Counted from the stretch's first letter, positions 26,265-35,154 are shown. The stretch is 64,000 bases of DNA from Lysobacterales bacterium (GCA_014946745.1 JADCRD010000001.1:558001-622000); one strand, 5' to 3'. A program made the numbers and translations. Notes: a model not told the origin generated them from the letters alone.

Positions 26265-26381
26265 TCAGGCTTCGTGCGACGGCACCGGCGGCGGCGGGGG
26301 CGGGGTCACTCCATTGACGAAGTCGGACTTGTTCATTCCGCCGCAGACCAGCTCAAGTTCGGTCGTTTCGAGTTCGCGCAT
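26265..26381 (-). CDS. Short double-glycine leader peptide with a poly-proline tail
   Basis: A 38-aa peptide. The leader is MRELETTELELVCGG, a classic double-Gly leader (ELxxV-x-GG with Leu/Val at -4 and -7 type positions) as recognised by C39 exporters. The 23-residue remainder is MNKSDFVNGVT, six Pro, then VPSHEA. GGAG lies 8 bases upstream of the ATG on the minus strand. It faces the exporter/adaptor pair, whose last gene ends about 290 bases away, and is the only obvious double-Gly substrate in the window. Known double-Gly peptides include bacteriocins and signalling peptides; the mature sequence here matches nothing I recognise. Its small size means expression needs checking. Confidence 0.7.
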   Translation of the reverse strand: MRELETTELELVCGGMNKSDFVNGVTPPPPPPVPSHEA

Positions 26382-26867
26382 TGTTGAATCTCCGAAGTGG
26401 GGTTATGCCGCTGACGGTGCCGTCGGACAGCGCACCGCGCCGGAGTATAGGAAGAATCCGCGACCCAACGCTGCGGACTCTCCGAGCGATCGATGCGGCG
26501 GGAACGCACGGCGGCAGGTCCACACCACGCGAGGCCCGGCAGGGCGCGGTGACCGCGCCGAATCCGAGTACGCCGTGGCGGTGGCTGGCAGGTCGGACTT
26601 CGCGGGCCCGCTGTTGACTTCGTTCCGGTGCCCGTCGACCTGACGGCAATGCGGGCCGTATCGGCAGCGCGGCAGCGCCCACGGTGCGCTGGCCAGGCTG
26701 TGGCCGCCCGAGCGGGGCAGTCAGGCCCGTGTGCCCGCTGCCCGCAATGCGTCCACACCTGCAATCATTCACCACCCCAAGACCTCCTCTGTCCGACCTT
26801 TGATGTCTTGTAGCCGCGGCCAGCGCGTCGCGCGGCGGGCGTCAAGTGGATGCATGGAGCACGTCTC
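26382..26867. other. Spacer between peptide gene and msrB
   Basis: About 490 bases, open in several frames on both strands but with no recognisable product. It should hold the promoters of the leftward peptide gene and the rightward msrB gene; I cannot pick out convincing -35/-10 boxes. Confidence 0.45.
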
Positions 26868-27401
26868 ATGAAACGCAGACCCTTTTTGTTTGGCCTGAGC
26901 GCTGTCGCGCTGGCACCTGTGGCCTGGCTGGCCACGCGCGGTGAGCGTGCAAGCGCTGGAGATGACGCGGAGGCTGGCCCCGCCATCGAGCGCCTGCAGA
27001 AGACCCCGGCCGAGTGGAAGGCTCTGCTCAGCCCCGCCGCGTATTCGGTGCTGTTCGAGGAGGCCACCGAGCGCGCCGGCAGCTCGCCGCTCAACAACGA
27101 ACATCGACCCGGCACCTACTGCTGTGCGGCCTGCTTCCTGCCGCTGTTCGATGCCGCCCACAAGTACGAGAGCGGCAGCGGCTGGCCGAGTTTCTTCACC
27201 CATCTGCCCGGCGTGATGGGCACCAAGCGCGACTGGAAGCTGATCTACCCGCGCACCGAGTACCACTGCATCCGCTGCGGCGGGCATCAGGGCCATGTGT
27301 TCGACGATGGCCCCGAGCCCACCGGCCAGCGCTGGTGCAACAACGGTCTGGCGCTGCGCTTCGTGCCGCAGGGCGAGCCGCTGCCGGAGCTGCGCACGTG
27401 A
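26868..27401 (+). CDS. msrB: Exported methionine-R-sulfoxide reductase MsrB
   Basis: A 177-aa enzyme reducing methionine R-sulfoxide in proteins. It has the zinc-site Cys pairs (C86/C89 in YCCAACF; C134 and C137 in CIRCGG), the GGHQGHVFDDGP motif and the catalytic Cys (C157 in RWCNNGLALRF). The N-terminus KRRPFLFGLSAVALAPVAWL looks like a twin-arginine (Tat) signal, so it probably acts in the periplasm. ATG 26868 has GGAG upstream. It overlaps msrA by GTGA, so both stereo-specific reductases are made together. Confidence 0.92.
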   Translation: MKRRPFLFGLSAVALAPVAWLATRGERASAGDDAEAGPAIERLQKTPAEWKALLSPAAYSVLFEEATERAGSSPLNNEHRPGTYCCAACFLPLFDAAHKYESGSGWPSFFTHLPGVMGTKRDWKLIYPRTEYHCIRCGGHQGHVFDDGPEPTGQRWCNNGLALRFVPQGEPLPELRT

Positions 27402-28072
27402 GCCGCCGCGAGCCGCGCTTCTCGGCCATCCACTGGGCGCCGTGGCTGGCGATCCTGCTCAAGCTCGGGCTGATCGGCACCCTGCTGGCTTCCGAGGTGG
27501 TCGACGTGCAGATCAGCGAGCAGAGCCACACCCCGCCGCCGGTGCCGGAAGGTGCGAGCGTCGGCGTGGCGCTGTTTGCCGGCGGCTGCTTCTGGTGCAT
27601 GGAGAAGCCCTTCGACCGGATGGAAGGCGTGCTCTCGACCACCTCGGGCTATGCCGGCGGCAGCGTCGACAACCCCAGCTACGAGCAGGTGTCGGCGGGC
27701 GACACCGGCCACATCGAAGTGGTCGAGGTGCGCTACGACCCCGCCAAAGTGAGCTATGCGCAGCTGCTCAACACCTACTGGCGCAACGTCGATCCGCTGG
27801 CGGTGAACCGGCAGTTCTGCGACGCCGGGCCGCAGTACCGCAGCGCCATCTTCGCCCTCGACGAAGAGCAGCGCGCGCTGGCCGAGGCCAGCCGCGCCGA
27901 GCTGTCGAAGCGCTTCGGGCGCGAGGTCGCCACCGAGGTGCTGCCGGCCGCGCGCTTCTGGCCGGCCGAGGACTACCACCAGGACTACTACCTGAAGAAC
28001 CCGATCCGCTACAGCTACTACCGCAGCCGCTGCGGGCGCGATGCGCGGCTGGAGGCGCTGTGGGGCAAATGA
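27398..28072 (+). CDS. msrA: Membrane-anchored methionine-S-sulfoxide reductase MsrA
   Basis: A 224-aa enzyme reducing methionine S-sulfoxide. The active site GGCFWCME has the catalytic Cys at 64; GYAGG and YHQDYY are present. The first ~35 residues carry a hydrophobic segment ([20 protein letters not shown]) followed by a Pro-rich linker, so the enzyme is most likely tethered on the periplasmic side. Start GTG 27398 overlaps the msrB stop; a GTG start with coupling fits its place as second gene. Confidence 0.92.
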   Translation: MSRREPRFSAIHWAPWLAILLKLGLIGTLLASEVVDVQISEQSHTPPPVPEGASVGVALFAGGCFWCMEKPFDRMEGVLSTTSGYAGGSVDNPSYEQVSAGDTGHIEVVEVRYDPAKVSYAQLLNTYWRNVDPLAVNRQFCDAGPQYRSAIFALDEEQRALAEASRAELSKRFGREVATEVLPAARFWPAEDYHQDYYLKNPIRYSYYRSRCGRDARLEALWGK

Positions 28073-28277
28073 CTCGCCCGCGCTGCAGACCACCGCGCGC
28101 CTGCGTCGGCTGAAGCGGGAGGCGGCTTCGCCAGCGCGGTCGCCAGCGACGCCGGCGATCGCAGGTCGACGGGCTCGCAGCCTCACTCGATCGCTCAGCC
28201 CGCGTTGAGCTACGCGCTTGGCGGGGATGGCCCCGGGGCTCTATCGTTGCGCCGCAGTCCCCATCGAGAGGTGCAGC

Positions 28278-29342
28278 ATGCGTGCGTTGAGCCGTTTTAT
28301 CTGTGCGGGACTGCCGCGCGTTGTGCTGGCTCTGGCTGGCGTGTTCTGCACCTTGGTGCCGCTGAGCTCGGTACAGGCCCAGCCTGAGGACGGCTACATC
28401 GGCCCCGAGCTGGGCAGCGAGCCGCCGGGGCCTGGCATGCAGAAGGGTTCCCGCTACGGCGGCTATGCGAGCGACTGGGGTTTCTGCGCCAGCGAGGGCG
28501 AGCGCTGCAGCGTGCGCGGCTGGGGCGTCGTGCGCTACGGCACCGACGGCCGCTACGTCTACCGGGAAGTGCGCAATGCCACCCTGCGCTGCGACAACAG
28601 CATGTTCGGCGACCCTTACCGCGGCCGCTCCAAGCAGTGCGAGGTGCGTTACTACGGCGACTCCGGCTGGGACGGAGGCTCGGTCGGTGATGACTACGGC
28701 TGGACCCAGTGCGCGCGCGAGGGGCGGATGTGCCGCTTTGGCGGTGGCTATGCGCTGGTGCGCTACGGCGCCGATGGTCGCTTCTACGAGCGCGAAGTGC
28801 GCGGCAACCAGGTGATGTGCAGCAACGACAGTTTTGGTGATCCTGCGCCCGGGCGTTCGAAGTACTGCGAGGTTCGCAGCGGCGACGGGGGCTGGCAGGG
28901 CGGCGGCTGGCAAGGCGGCAGCCAGGGCTGGCAGTACTGCGCTTCGGAAGACGGCTACTGCAATCTGCCGGGCCGTGCCACCGTGCGCTTCGGTGCCGAC
29001 GGCCGCTACTACGAGCAGTCCTACCGCGGTGGTTCGGTCGCGTGCTCGGTGCGCGAGTTCGGCGACCCCGCGCGGGGCAAGCGGAAGTCCTGCGAGTTCC
29101 GATTGGATAGCGGTGGCGGCTGGGGTGGCGGCATGGGCGGCGGTGTCGGCGGCGGCCGCTTCGAGTTCTGCGCGGAGGAAGACGACTACTGCGACTTCCG
29201 CGGCGTGCGGCTGGTGCGGTTCGGCATTGACGGCCGCTACGTGGCCGGCGAGTTCCGCGGCGGCGTCGAATGCAGCCTGCGTGCGTTTGGTGAGGATCCT
29301 GCGCCGCGCCGCAAGAAGCGCTGCGAAATCGAGGTGCGCTGA
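28278..29342 (+). CDS. Secreted protein with four tandem Cys-containing repeats
   Basis: A 354-aa protein with a signal peptide (about 1-35, cut near SVQAQ) and four repeats of about 60-65 residues. Each reads roughly C-A-x-E-x-x-x-C, then VRYG-x-DGRY, then a Cys, then FGDP-x-x-GR-x-K-x-C-E. That gives four Cys per repeat, expected to pair within each unit in the periplasm or outside. Gly/Trp/Asp-rich linkers separate them. Repeats of this sort occur in secreted proteins of several bacteria, where binding roles are suspected, but I cannot name a ligand. ATG 28278 has GAGAGG 6-7 bases upstream. It appears monocistronic, with a hairpin after the stop. Confidence 0.8.
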   Translation: MRALSRFICAGLPRVVLALAGVFCTLVPLSSVQAQPEDGYIGPELGSEPPGPGMQKGSRYGGYASDWGFCASEGERCSVRGWGVVRYGTDGRYVYREVRNATLRCDNSMFGDPYRGRSKQCEVRYYGDSGWDGGSVGDDYGWTQCAREGRMCRFGGGYALVRYGADGRFYEREVRGNQVMCSNDSFGDPAPGRSKYCEVRSGDGGWQGGGWQGGSQGWQYCASEDGYCNLPGRATVRFGADGRYYEQSYRGGSVACSVREFGDPARGKRKSCEFRLDSGGGWGGGMGGGVGGGRFEFCAEEDDYCDFRGVRLVRFGIDGRYVAGEFRGGVECSLRAFGEDPAPRRKKRCEIEVR

Positions 29343-29357
29343 GCGTCTGTGAGACCT

Positions 29358-29387
29358 CTCCGTCGACTGCGTCCGCAGTCGGCGGAG
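29358..29387. terminator. Hairpin between convergent genes
   Basis: A 13-bp stem (CTCCGTCGACTGC / GCAGTCGGCGGAG, one G-T pair) with the loop GTCC, placed between two convergent genes; it probably ends both transcripts. Confidence 0.6.
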
Positions 29388-29404
29388 GGCTGTGTCACGG
29401 GCGC

Positions 29405-29974
29405 TCAGCCTTCGTCTGCGGACTTCAACTCCAGCCGCAGCGGCAGGCCGGTCATCTGCTCCAGCGGCAGCGGCCAGTGGCCGAGCGGCGCCAGCGAGCG
29501 CAGCGCGTCCTCGGGGCTCATGCCCTGGTGTTTGACGGCGTAGGCGGCATACAGCCAGCCCGCCCGCACGCCTGTCCCGCAGTGCACCAGCACCTTGCCA
29601 TCGGCCTGGGCCAGCGCTTCGGCGAAGGCGTCGACCGCAGCGGGGCTGAAGGGATGGGCCTTGCCGTCAATCGGATGTGCGCGGTAGTCGAGGCCCAGTT
29701 CGGCGGCCACGGCGGCCTCGTCGAAGGGCACGCGGCTGCGGTCGGCCATTTCCTCGGCCGTGCGCAGGTTGAACACGGTGCTTACGCCGCTGGCGCGCCA
29801 TTGCCGGAGGTCGTCGGCCGTGGGCTGGGCGCTCACCACGATGCGCTCGAAGTCGAGCGCGCCGGCCTGGGCCGAGGCCATCGGCGCAGCCGCGGGTTTG
29901 GGCGCGGGCGCGCTGGCGCAGGCGGACAGCAGGGCGCACAGGAGCAGCGGCAGCATCGATCGAGCGGGGCGCAT
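29405..29974 (-). CDS. Lipoprotein with a dual-specificity-phosphatase-like domain
   Basis: A 189-aa protein. The signal peptide ends in the lipobox LLSAC (Cys19 lipidated), followed by an Ala/Pro linker. The domain (about 40-175) resembles the DUF442 / beta-lactamase-hydrolase-like phosphatase group: SAQPTADDLRQWRASGVSTVFNLRT near the start and the Cys-phosphatase P-loop HCGTGVRAG near residue 132. It would act on phospho-compounds in the periplasm; substrate unknown. Confidence 0.8.
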   Translation of the reverse strand: MRPARSMLPLLLCALLSACASAPAPKPAAAPMASAQAGALDFERIVVSAQPTADDLRQWRASGVSTVFNLRTAEEMADRSRVPFDEAAVAAELGLDYRAHPIDGKAHPFSPAAVDAFAEALAQADGKVLVHCGTGVRAGWLYAAYAVKHQGMSPEDALRSLAPLGHWPLPLEQMTGLPLRLELKSADEG

Positions 29975-30058
29975 GGTGGGTGTCTCTGCGTGGACGAAGG
30001 GCGCTCATCCTGCCGCGGCCGCCGTGAATCTTCGATCCCCAAGGCGGGGCGCGTGGCT

Positions 30059-30865
30059 TCAGTCAAGCGCCGGCCAGCCGCTCGCGTCCAGGGTTTCGCG
30101 GTAGCCGTGCCAGGCCGCATAGGCCAGCCACGGCATGACGATGCCGAGCCCGAGAAAGGCAGTGGCGAAGCCGAGCGCGGTGAGCGCCACGATCAGGCCC
30201 ACCCACACGAGCATGGTGAACTTGTTGCGCATCACCGCGTGGATGCTCGACACGCAGGCGGTGACCATGTCGACGTCGCGATCGGCGATCATCGGCAGCG
30301 AGAACGCCGCAGTGGCGAAGGTGATCGCGGCGAACACCGAGCCCACCGCCGAACCGATCAGAAGGAATTCGATCAGCCCCGGTAGGTTGCCGGCGTCCAT
30401 CGGAAAGAACGCGTTCACCATCATCCCTGCCCGCGACCACACCAGCAGAATCACCAGCTGGGCCAGCGCGAACACGCCGGCTTGGCCGACCACGCGGCGG
30501 GCGAGGGTGAAGGAATCCGCCAGCGTGGGCCGGCGCCCCGCCGCCAGCCCGCGGCTGACGCAGTACAGCCCGACTGCGATCAGCGGCGCGATGAAGACGA
30601 AGCCGGACAGCAGGGTGGCGAGCAGGGCGAAGCGGCCCAAAGACCAGGCCAATGCCGACACCGCGACGCTCACCGCCACGATCACCGCACCGAACAGCAG
30701 GCTCAGGCCCGGCGCGGCGCGCAGGTCGCGCCAGCCCAGCCGCAGCCAGCGCAGCGGCGCGCTGGGATGCAGGTCCGCGCAGGGCACGACAAAGGGGCGC
30801 TCGTCGGCGGGGCTGGGTCCGGGTGCGGCAGCCTGCCGGTTGGGACTCATCCTGTTCGGGCTCAT
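30059..30865 (-). CDS. DUF2189 integral membrane protein
   Basis: A 268-aa protein with a soluble N-terminal ~65 residues and about six membrane segments (for example LLSGFVFIAPLIAVGLYCVSR). The GFVFIAPLIAVGLY segment and the LGLGIVMPWLAYAAWHGYR end are typical of DUF2189. Function unknown. Two Met starts 15 bases apart (30865 and 30850) are both possible because MSPNR is repeated; neither has a strong ribosome site. It is divergent from yaeQ. Confidence 0.75.
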   Translation of the reverse strand: MSPNRMSPNRQAAAPGPSPADERPFVVPCADLHPSAPLRWLRLGWRDLRAAPGLSLLFGAVIVAVSVAVSALAWSLGRFALLATLLSGFVFIAPLIAVGLYCVSRGLAAGRRPTLADSFTLARRVVGQAGVFALAQLVILLVWSRAGMMVNAFFPMDAGNLPGLIEFLLIGSAVGSVFAAITFATAAFSLPMIADRDVDMVTACVSSIHAVMRNKFTMLVWVGLIVALTALGFATAFLGLGIVMPWLAYAAWHGYRETLDASGWPALD

Positions 30866-30986
30866 CGTGGCGTCACCGGCGTCGGTCCGGCCGAGGCTAG
30901 CAAGTCCGAGCGGGCGCATCGCGCTGCGCCGCAGCAGCCCGGCGCAGCGCCTACACTGCGCGACCCTGAAGCGAGGCCACGCACCC

Positions 30987-31538
30987 ATGGCGCTCAAAGC
31001 CACCGTCCACCGCGCCGAGCTCGAGATCAGCGATCTCGACCGGCACTACTACGCCAGCCACAGCCTGACGCTTGCCCAGCATCCGTCCGAGACCGATGCG
31101 CGGCTGATGGTGCGGCTGTTCGCCTTCGCCCTGTGCGCACAGGAGCGGCTGGAGTTCGGCCGCGGCCTCAGTGCCGACGGCGAGCCGGATCTGTGGCTGA
31201 AGTCGCTGACCGGCGAGATCGAACACTGGATCGAGTTGGGCCAGCCCGAGGAGGCGGCGCTTCGCCGCGCCTGCGGCCGCGCGCGCAAAGTCACCCTGAT
31301 CGGCTACAGCGGCCGCGCCTTCCAGATCTGGTGGGAAAAGAACGCCAGCGCGCTCGCGCGCTGCGCCAATCTCGAAGTGATCGAGCTGCCCGCCGGCACG
31401 GCCGAAGCCCTGGCCGCCCTGCTGGCCCGCGGCATGCGCCTGCAGTGCATCGTGCAGGAAGGCGAAGTGCAGCTGATGACTGAGGCCGCGACTGTGAGCG
31501 CGACACCGGTGGTGCTGCAGGCGGCCACGCGTGGCTGA
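30987..31538 (+). CDS. yaeQ: YaeQ-family protein
   Basis: A 183-aa protein with the full YaeQ pattern: ALKATVHRAELEISDLDRHYY at the start, then HPSETDARLMVRLFAFAL, and GQPEEAALRRACGRARKVTL. YaeQ has a PD-(D/E)XK nuclease-like fold; its cellular role is not settled. ATG 30987. It overlaps the next gene by eight bases. Confidence 0.92.
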   Translation: MALKATVHRAELEISDLDRHYYASHSLTLAQHPSETDARLMVRLFAFALCAQERLEFGRGLSADGEPDLWLKSLTGEIEHWIELGQPEEAALRRACGRARKVTLIGYSGRAFQIWWEKNASALARCANLEVIELPAGTAEALAALLARGMRLQCIVQEGEVQLMTEAATVSATPVVLQAATRG

Positions 31539-32718
31539 GGGCGATGCGCTCGATGTGCTGGTGATTGGCGGCGGCGCCGCCGGCCTGTTCTGCGCGCTTA
31601 CCGCCGGCCAGCGTGGGCGGCGCGTGCGGGTGATCGAGCACGCCAACCGCTGCGGCAAGAAGATCCTGATGTCGGGCGGCGGCCGCTGCAATTTCACCAA
31701 CACCGGCACGCGGCCCGAGAACTTCCTCTCGGCCAATCCGCACTTCTGCAAGTCAGCGCTGGCGCGCTACCGGCCCGAGCACTTCATCGCCATGGTCGAG
31801 CGCCACGGCATCGCCTACCACGAGAAGGAACTCGGCCAGCTGTTCTGCGATGACTCTTCCAAGCAGATTGTGCGCATGCTGCTGGACGAGTGCGCCGCCG
31901 CGGGCGTCGACGTGCGCACGCAGTGCTCGATCGAAGCCGTCGAGAAGACTGAGGCCGGCTTTCGTCTGCGCACCCCCCAGGGCGTGTTCGATGCGCCGAC
32001 GCTGGTGGTGGCCAGCGGCGGTCTGTCGATTCCCAGCATGGGCGCCACGGGCTTCGGCTATGCGCTGGCCCGGCAGTTCGGCCATACGGTGCTGCCGACC
32101 CGCGCCGGCCTGGTGCCGCTGACCTTGAGCGGTACCCACGCCGAGCGCATGCAGGATCTCGCCGGCGTCGCCCTGCCTGTCACCGCCACTGCCGGCAAGC
32201 AGAGCTTCAGCAACGCCATGTTGATCACCCATCGCGGCATCAGCGGGCCGGCGATCCTGCAGATCTCGTCCTACTGGCAGCCCGGCGAGCCGCTCACCCT
32301 GGACCTGCTGCCGGGTGAGGACGCGTTCGCGCGCCTGCAGGCGCTGCGCGAGGAGCGCCCCGCGGCCGAGCTGCGCACCGTGCTGGCCGAGCTGCTGCCC
32401 AAGCGCCTTGCCCAGCGCCTGTGCGAGGACGGCATCGAGAGCCGGCCGATGCGCCAGTTCAACGCGAAAGAGCTGCAGCAGATCGCGAGCGCCCTGCAGC
32501 GCTATCCGCTGGTCGCCAGCGGCACCGAGGGCTATCGCACCGCCGAGGTCACCTTGGGCGGCGTTGACACCCGCGAGCTGTCGTCGAGCAGCATGGAATC
32601 GAAACTCTGCCCGGGCCTGTACTTCGTCGGCGAGGTGATGGACGTCACTGGCTGGCTGGGCGGCTACAACTTCCAGTGGGCCTGGGCCTCGGGACACGCG
32701 GCGGGCATCGCCGTGTAG
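31531..32718 (+). CDS. HI0933/BaiN-family FAD-dependent oxidoreductase
   Basis: A 395-aa flavoprotein (also called YhiN family). VIGGGAAGLFCALTAGQRG is the FAD-binding fold; CGKKILMSGGGRCNFTN is the family hallmark; GWLGGYNFQWAWASGHAAG closes the FAD site. Substrate unknown. GTG 31531 lies inside the end of yaeQ; ATG 31544 is out of frame, so coupling from yaeQ is likely. Confidence 0.88.
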   Translation: MAEGDALDVLVIGGGAAGLFCALTAGQRGRRVRVIEHANRCGKKILMSGGGRCNFTNTGTRPENFLSANPHFCKSALARYRPEHFIAMVERHGIAYHEKELGQLFCDDSSKQIVRMLLDECAAAGVDVRTQCSIEAVEKTEAGFRLRTPQGVFDAPTLVVASGGLSIPSMGATGFGYALARQFGHTVLPTRAGLVPLTLSGTHAERMQDLAGVALPVTATAGKQSFSNAMLITHRGISGPAILQISSYWQPGEPLTLDLLPGEDAFARLQALREERPAAELRTVLAELLPKRLAQRLCEDGIESRPMRQFNAKELQQIASALQRYPLVASGTEGYRTAEVTLGGVDTRELSSSSMESKLCPGLYFVGEVMDVTGWLGGYNFQWAWASGHAAGIAV

Positions 32719-32751
32719 CGCGACCGGCCACGGGAGCGCGCAGCGCGTTCG

Positions 32752-34788
32752 TCAGACGGTGAGGGCGTCCCACCTGAACGTATCAGGCAGCTGCGCGGGC
32801 GAGAGGTCCCACAGCGCCGCCAGCCCACGCAGCAGCAGCCACTCCTGCGCGCACAGCTGGCCGTCGGCCGCGGCCATGGTAACCAGCGCATCCAGCAGCA
32901 GCCGCTGATCCTGCGGCTGCAGCAGGGCGAGCCGGTCGACGGCGCTGTCGAACAGAGCGGGGTGTTCGCCGGGCAGCACCGTCGAGACCTTGAGCCCGAG
33001 GGCCTGCTCCTGCGCCTGCAGGTGGCGGAGGGCGGGCGCATCCGACCCGGCGTTGCGGCGCGCCATCCACAGCAGCAGCTGGCGCGCCTCGGCGGCGCGC
33101 AGGGACAGCGCCTGGCGCACGATCTGTCGCGGCCGTGGGTTCAACTGACGCCCCAGCGACTCCAACACCGCCCATTGCGTCCACTCGGCCAACTCGACCC
33201 GGCCGTCGGCAAGCATCTGCCGCTGCAGCGCCAAGCGCAGCCGTCCTGCCTGCGGCCGCGAGAGGCCGGCTACCTGCGGCCACAGACGTTCGATCAAGGC
33301 GATCCGTACTGGGCCCGGCAGCGGCTGAAGGCGAGCTCGCCATTCCATGGCATCGGGCAGCGCGCCCTCGAACAGCGCGTGGTTGGCGGCGAACAGTTGG
33401 CTGAGGGGCGACAGCTGCAGCGGCAGTACGAACAGCCCCAACAGGGCGGCGATGGCGTCGTCACGGTGATCCAGCGGCACGGCTGCTGCCAGGGGCGGCG
33501 CGTCGCTCGCGGCGTCCGCGCCTTCACTGGGCGAGGGCGTCGATAGCGCCGCCGGCGCTGCGGCCTCGGCCTGCGATGCGCGCGCGTTCGCGTCGATCCC
33601 GATTCGGGCGATGTGTGCGGAGGCCAGCGCGGACGCCGCGACGTCGCTGGCCGCGGGCAGCACGGCTGAAGATCCCTGCGCGAACTGTGTCCACACTGGC
33701 AGCAGGCCGGTCTCGCGCTGTGGGGGCGACTGCGGCGGGCGCGACTCCGTGGGCGCGCGCCGCCGCGACCGCAGGTCGAGCGTGCTGCGATCGATGCCGG
33801 CCGACTGCCGCTGCACGCGACGCTCGACGCTGGGGTGGCTCTCGATGAACAGGCGCGCCAGCCAGCCCGAGGGCGCGAAGCAGAAGTGGCTCAGCTCATC
33901 GGCGAGCGTGATGTTCATGCGCGACAGCGCGTAGTCCTGGCCCAGCTTCAGCAGCAGGCCAAGCAGAGGTTCGCGGGTGCGGGTGAGTTCCACCACCGCG
34001 GCGTCGGCCTTGAACATGCCGCGCCGCACGGCGGCTGCCTGCAGCAGGCTGGCGAACACGTAGCCGAGGCCGCTGATCAGGGCGCCGAGCAGCAGCGGCA
34101 GGCCAAGCACGGCGGCGAAACTGCGGGCATCCGCCGGAGTGCCCAGGCGGGTGTAGCCCAGGACGATCCGCGAGGCCTGACGCATTAGGCCGCGGAACAG
34201 ATCGATGCAGATCTCGAAGGGTGCGATCAGGCCGTAGTGCAGGCTGAGCAGCCCGCTGTCGAGCGCGCAGTCGCCGTCGCGCACGCGGCCGATGCACCAG
34301 GCCATCAGTGCCTGCAGCTCGTCGCGGGTGAGATGCACGAAGCTGCCGGCGCTGACCACCAGCACGGCATCCTCGCGAGAACGCCCGAGCGCAAAGGCGT
34401 TGGCCGAGGTCGAGTGCGGCAGCAGGCGGATCTTCGGCGGCGGGATGGCGGCGCTGATCGCCATCTCGACGCAGACGTTGCGCAGCTGGCGATGCTCGGG
34501 ATGGCCTTCGGTGTCGAGCGCGATGGCACCGAGCCGTTGGGCCTGCAGTTCAGCGCTGGCGCCGCGCAGCGGCGAGCGCAGGACGGCTGCAGCCACGCCG
34601 ATAACGACCCCTGCGAGCAGGGCGGCGAAAACGCGCGCGGGCGCGTCCTGTACCCAGCCGATGGCCATCAGCAGCGCAAGGCAGAGGCCGGCGATGCTCA
34701 GCACCGTGGCGGCAATCGCGCCGAGATAGGCGAACTGCCACAGGCTGCGATTGCGCGCTTCGCGGCGCTGGGTGTCGAAGAACTTCAT
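32752..34788 (-). CDS. M48-like membrane protein without the HExxH motif (pseudopeptidase) with TerB-like tail
   Basis: A 678-aa protein that begins like membrane M48 peptidases (MKFFDTQRREARNR, then two membrane segments). It has the M48-type LLPHSTSANAFALGRSREDA and LTRDELQALMA blocks. Where active members read AHEFSHILNGD, this one reads AWCIGRVRDGD (about residues 165-175): both His and the Glu are gone. The third-ligand region (GMFKADAAVVELTR) keeps AD but not the Glu. The C-terminal ~250 residues hold an Ala-rich linker, two membrane-adjacent segments and a helical part resembling TerB-like domains (VTMAAADGQLCAQEWLLLRG). It is probably a non-catalytic scaffold or regulator. Confidence 0.75.
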   Translation of the reverse strand: MKFFDTQRREARNRSLWQFAYLGAIAATVLSIAGLCLALLMAIGWVQDAPARVFAALLAGVVIGVAAAVLRSPLRGASAELQAQRLGAIALDTEGHPEHRQLRNVCVEMAISAAIPPPKIRLLPHSTSANAFALGRSREDAVLVVSAGSFVHLTRDELQALMAWCIGRVRDGDCALDSGLLSLHYGLIAPFEICIDLFRGLMRQASRIVLGYTRLGTPADARSFAAVLGLPLLLGALISGLGYVFASLLQAAAVRRGMFKADAAVVELTRTREPLLGLLLKLGQDYALSRMNITLADELSHFCFAPSGWLARLFIESHPSVERRVQRQSAGIDRSTLDLRSRRRAPTESRPPQSPPQRETGLLPVWTQFAQGSSAVLPAASDVAASALASAHIARIGIDANARASQAEAAAPAALSTPSPSEGADAASDAPPLAAAVPLDHRDDAIAALLGLFVLPLQLSPLSQLFAANHALFEGALPDAMEWRARLQPLPGPVRIALIERLWPQVAGLSRPQAGRLRLALQRQMLADGRVELAEWTQWAVLESLGRQLNPRPRQIVRQALSLRAAEARQLLLWMARRNAGSDAPALRHLQAQEQALGLKVSTVLPGEHPALFDSAVDRLALLQPQDQRLLLDALVTMAAADGQLCAQEWLLLRGLAALWDLSPAQLPDTFRWDALTV

Positions 34789-34861
34789 GGCGCACCGCCC
34801 GTGAGCAGGCCCTGGGGGATGCGCGCCCGTGTCCGCTGTGACCGTGGGGCCTGCACGCGCG

Positions 34862-35146
34862 TCAGCGGTCGGGCCGCGCGGCGCCGGGATGTCGCCGGTA
34901 CCACACCACCTGGCCCAGGTTGATCAGGTTCACGCTCAGGGTGAACACGTTGGACAGGATGATGGGCAGGTCATTCAGGACGATGCCGTAGCCGAGCCAG
35001 AGCAGCACGCCCAGGCTGAAGACGCTGAAGCTGACCACCGACAGATCGCCCGCGCTGCGCCGGCGGAAGTTGCGCACCACCTGCGGCAGGAAGGCCACGC
35101 TGGTGCAGAAGGCGGCGCAGAGGCCGAGAACGGTGACCGGTTCCAT
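34862..35146 (-). CDS. SemiSWEET-type sugar transporter
   Basis: A 94-aa protein with three membrane helices (about 5-23, 37-57 and 62-84) in the MtN3/saliva/PQ-loop pattern: FLPQVVRNFRRRSAGDLS with the PQ motif, then SNVFTLSVNLINLGQVVWY. SemiSWEETs dimerise to move sugars down a gradient. Downstream of and on the same strand as the nucleotidase and rluF. Confidence 0.88.
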   Translation of the reverse strand: MEPVTVLGLCAAFCTSVAFLPQVVRNFRRRSAGDLSVVSFSVFSLGVLLWLGYGIVLNDLPIILSNVFTLSVNLINLGQVVWYRRHPGAARPDR

Positions 35147-35154
35147 GAGGCCCC

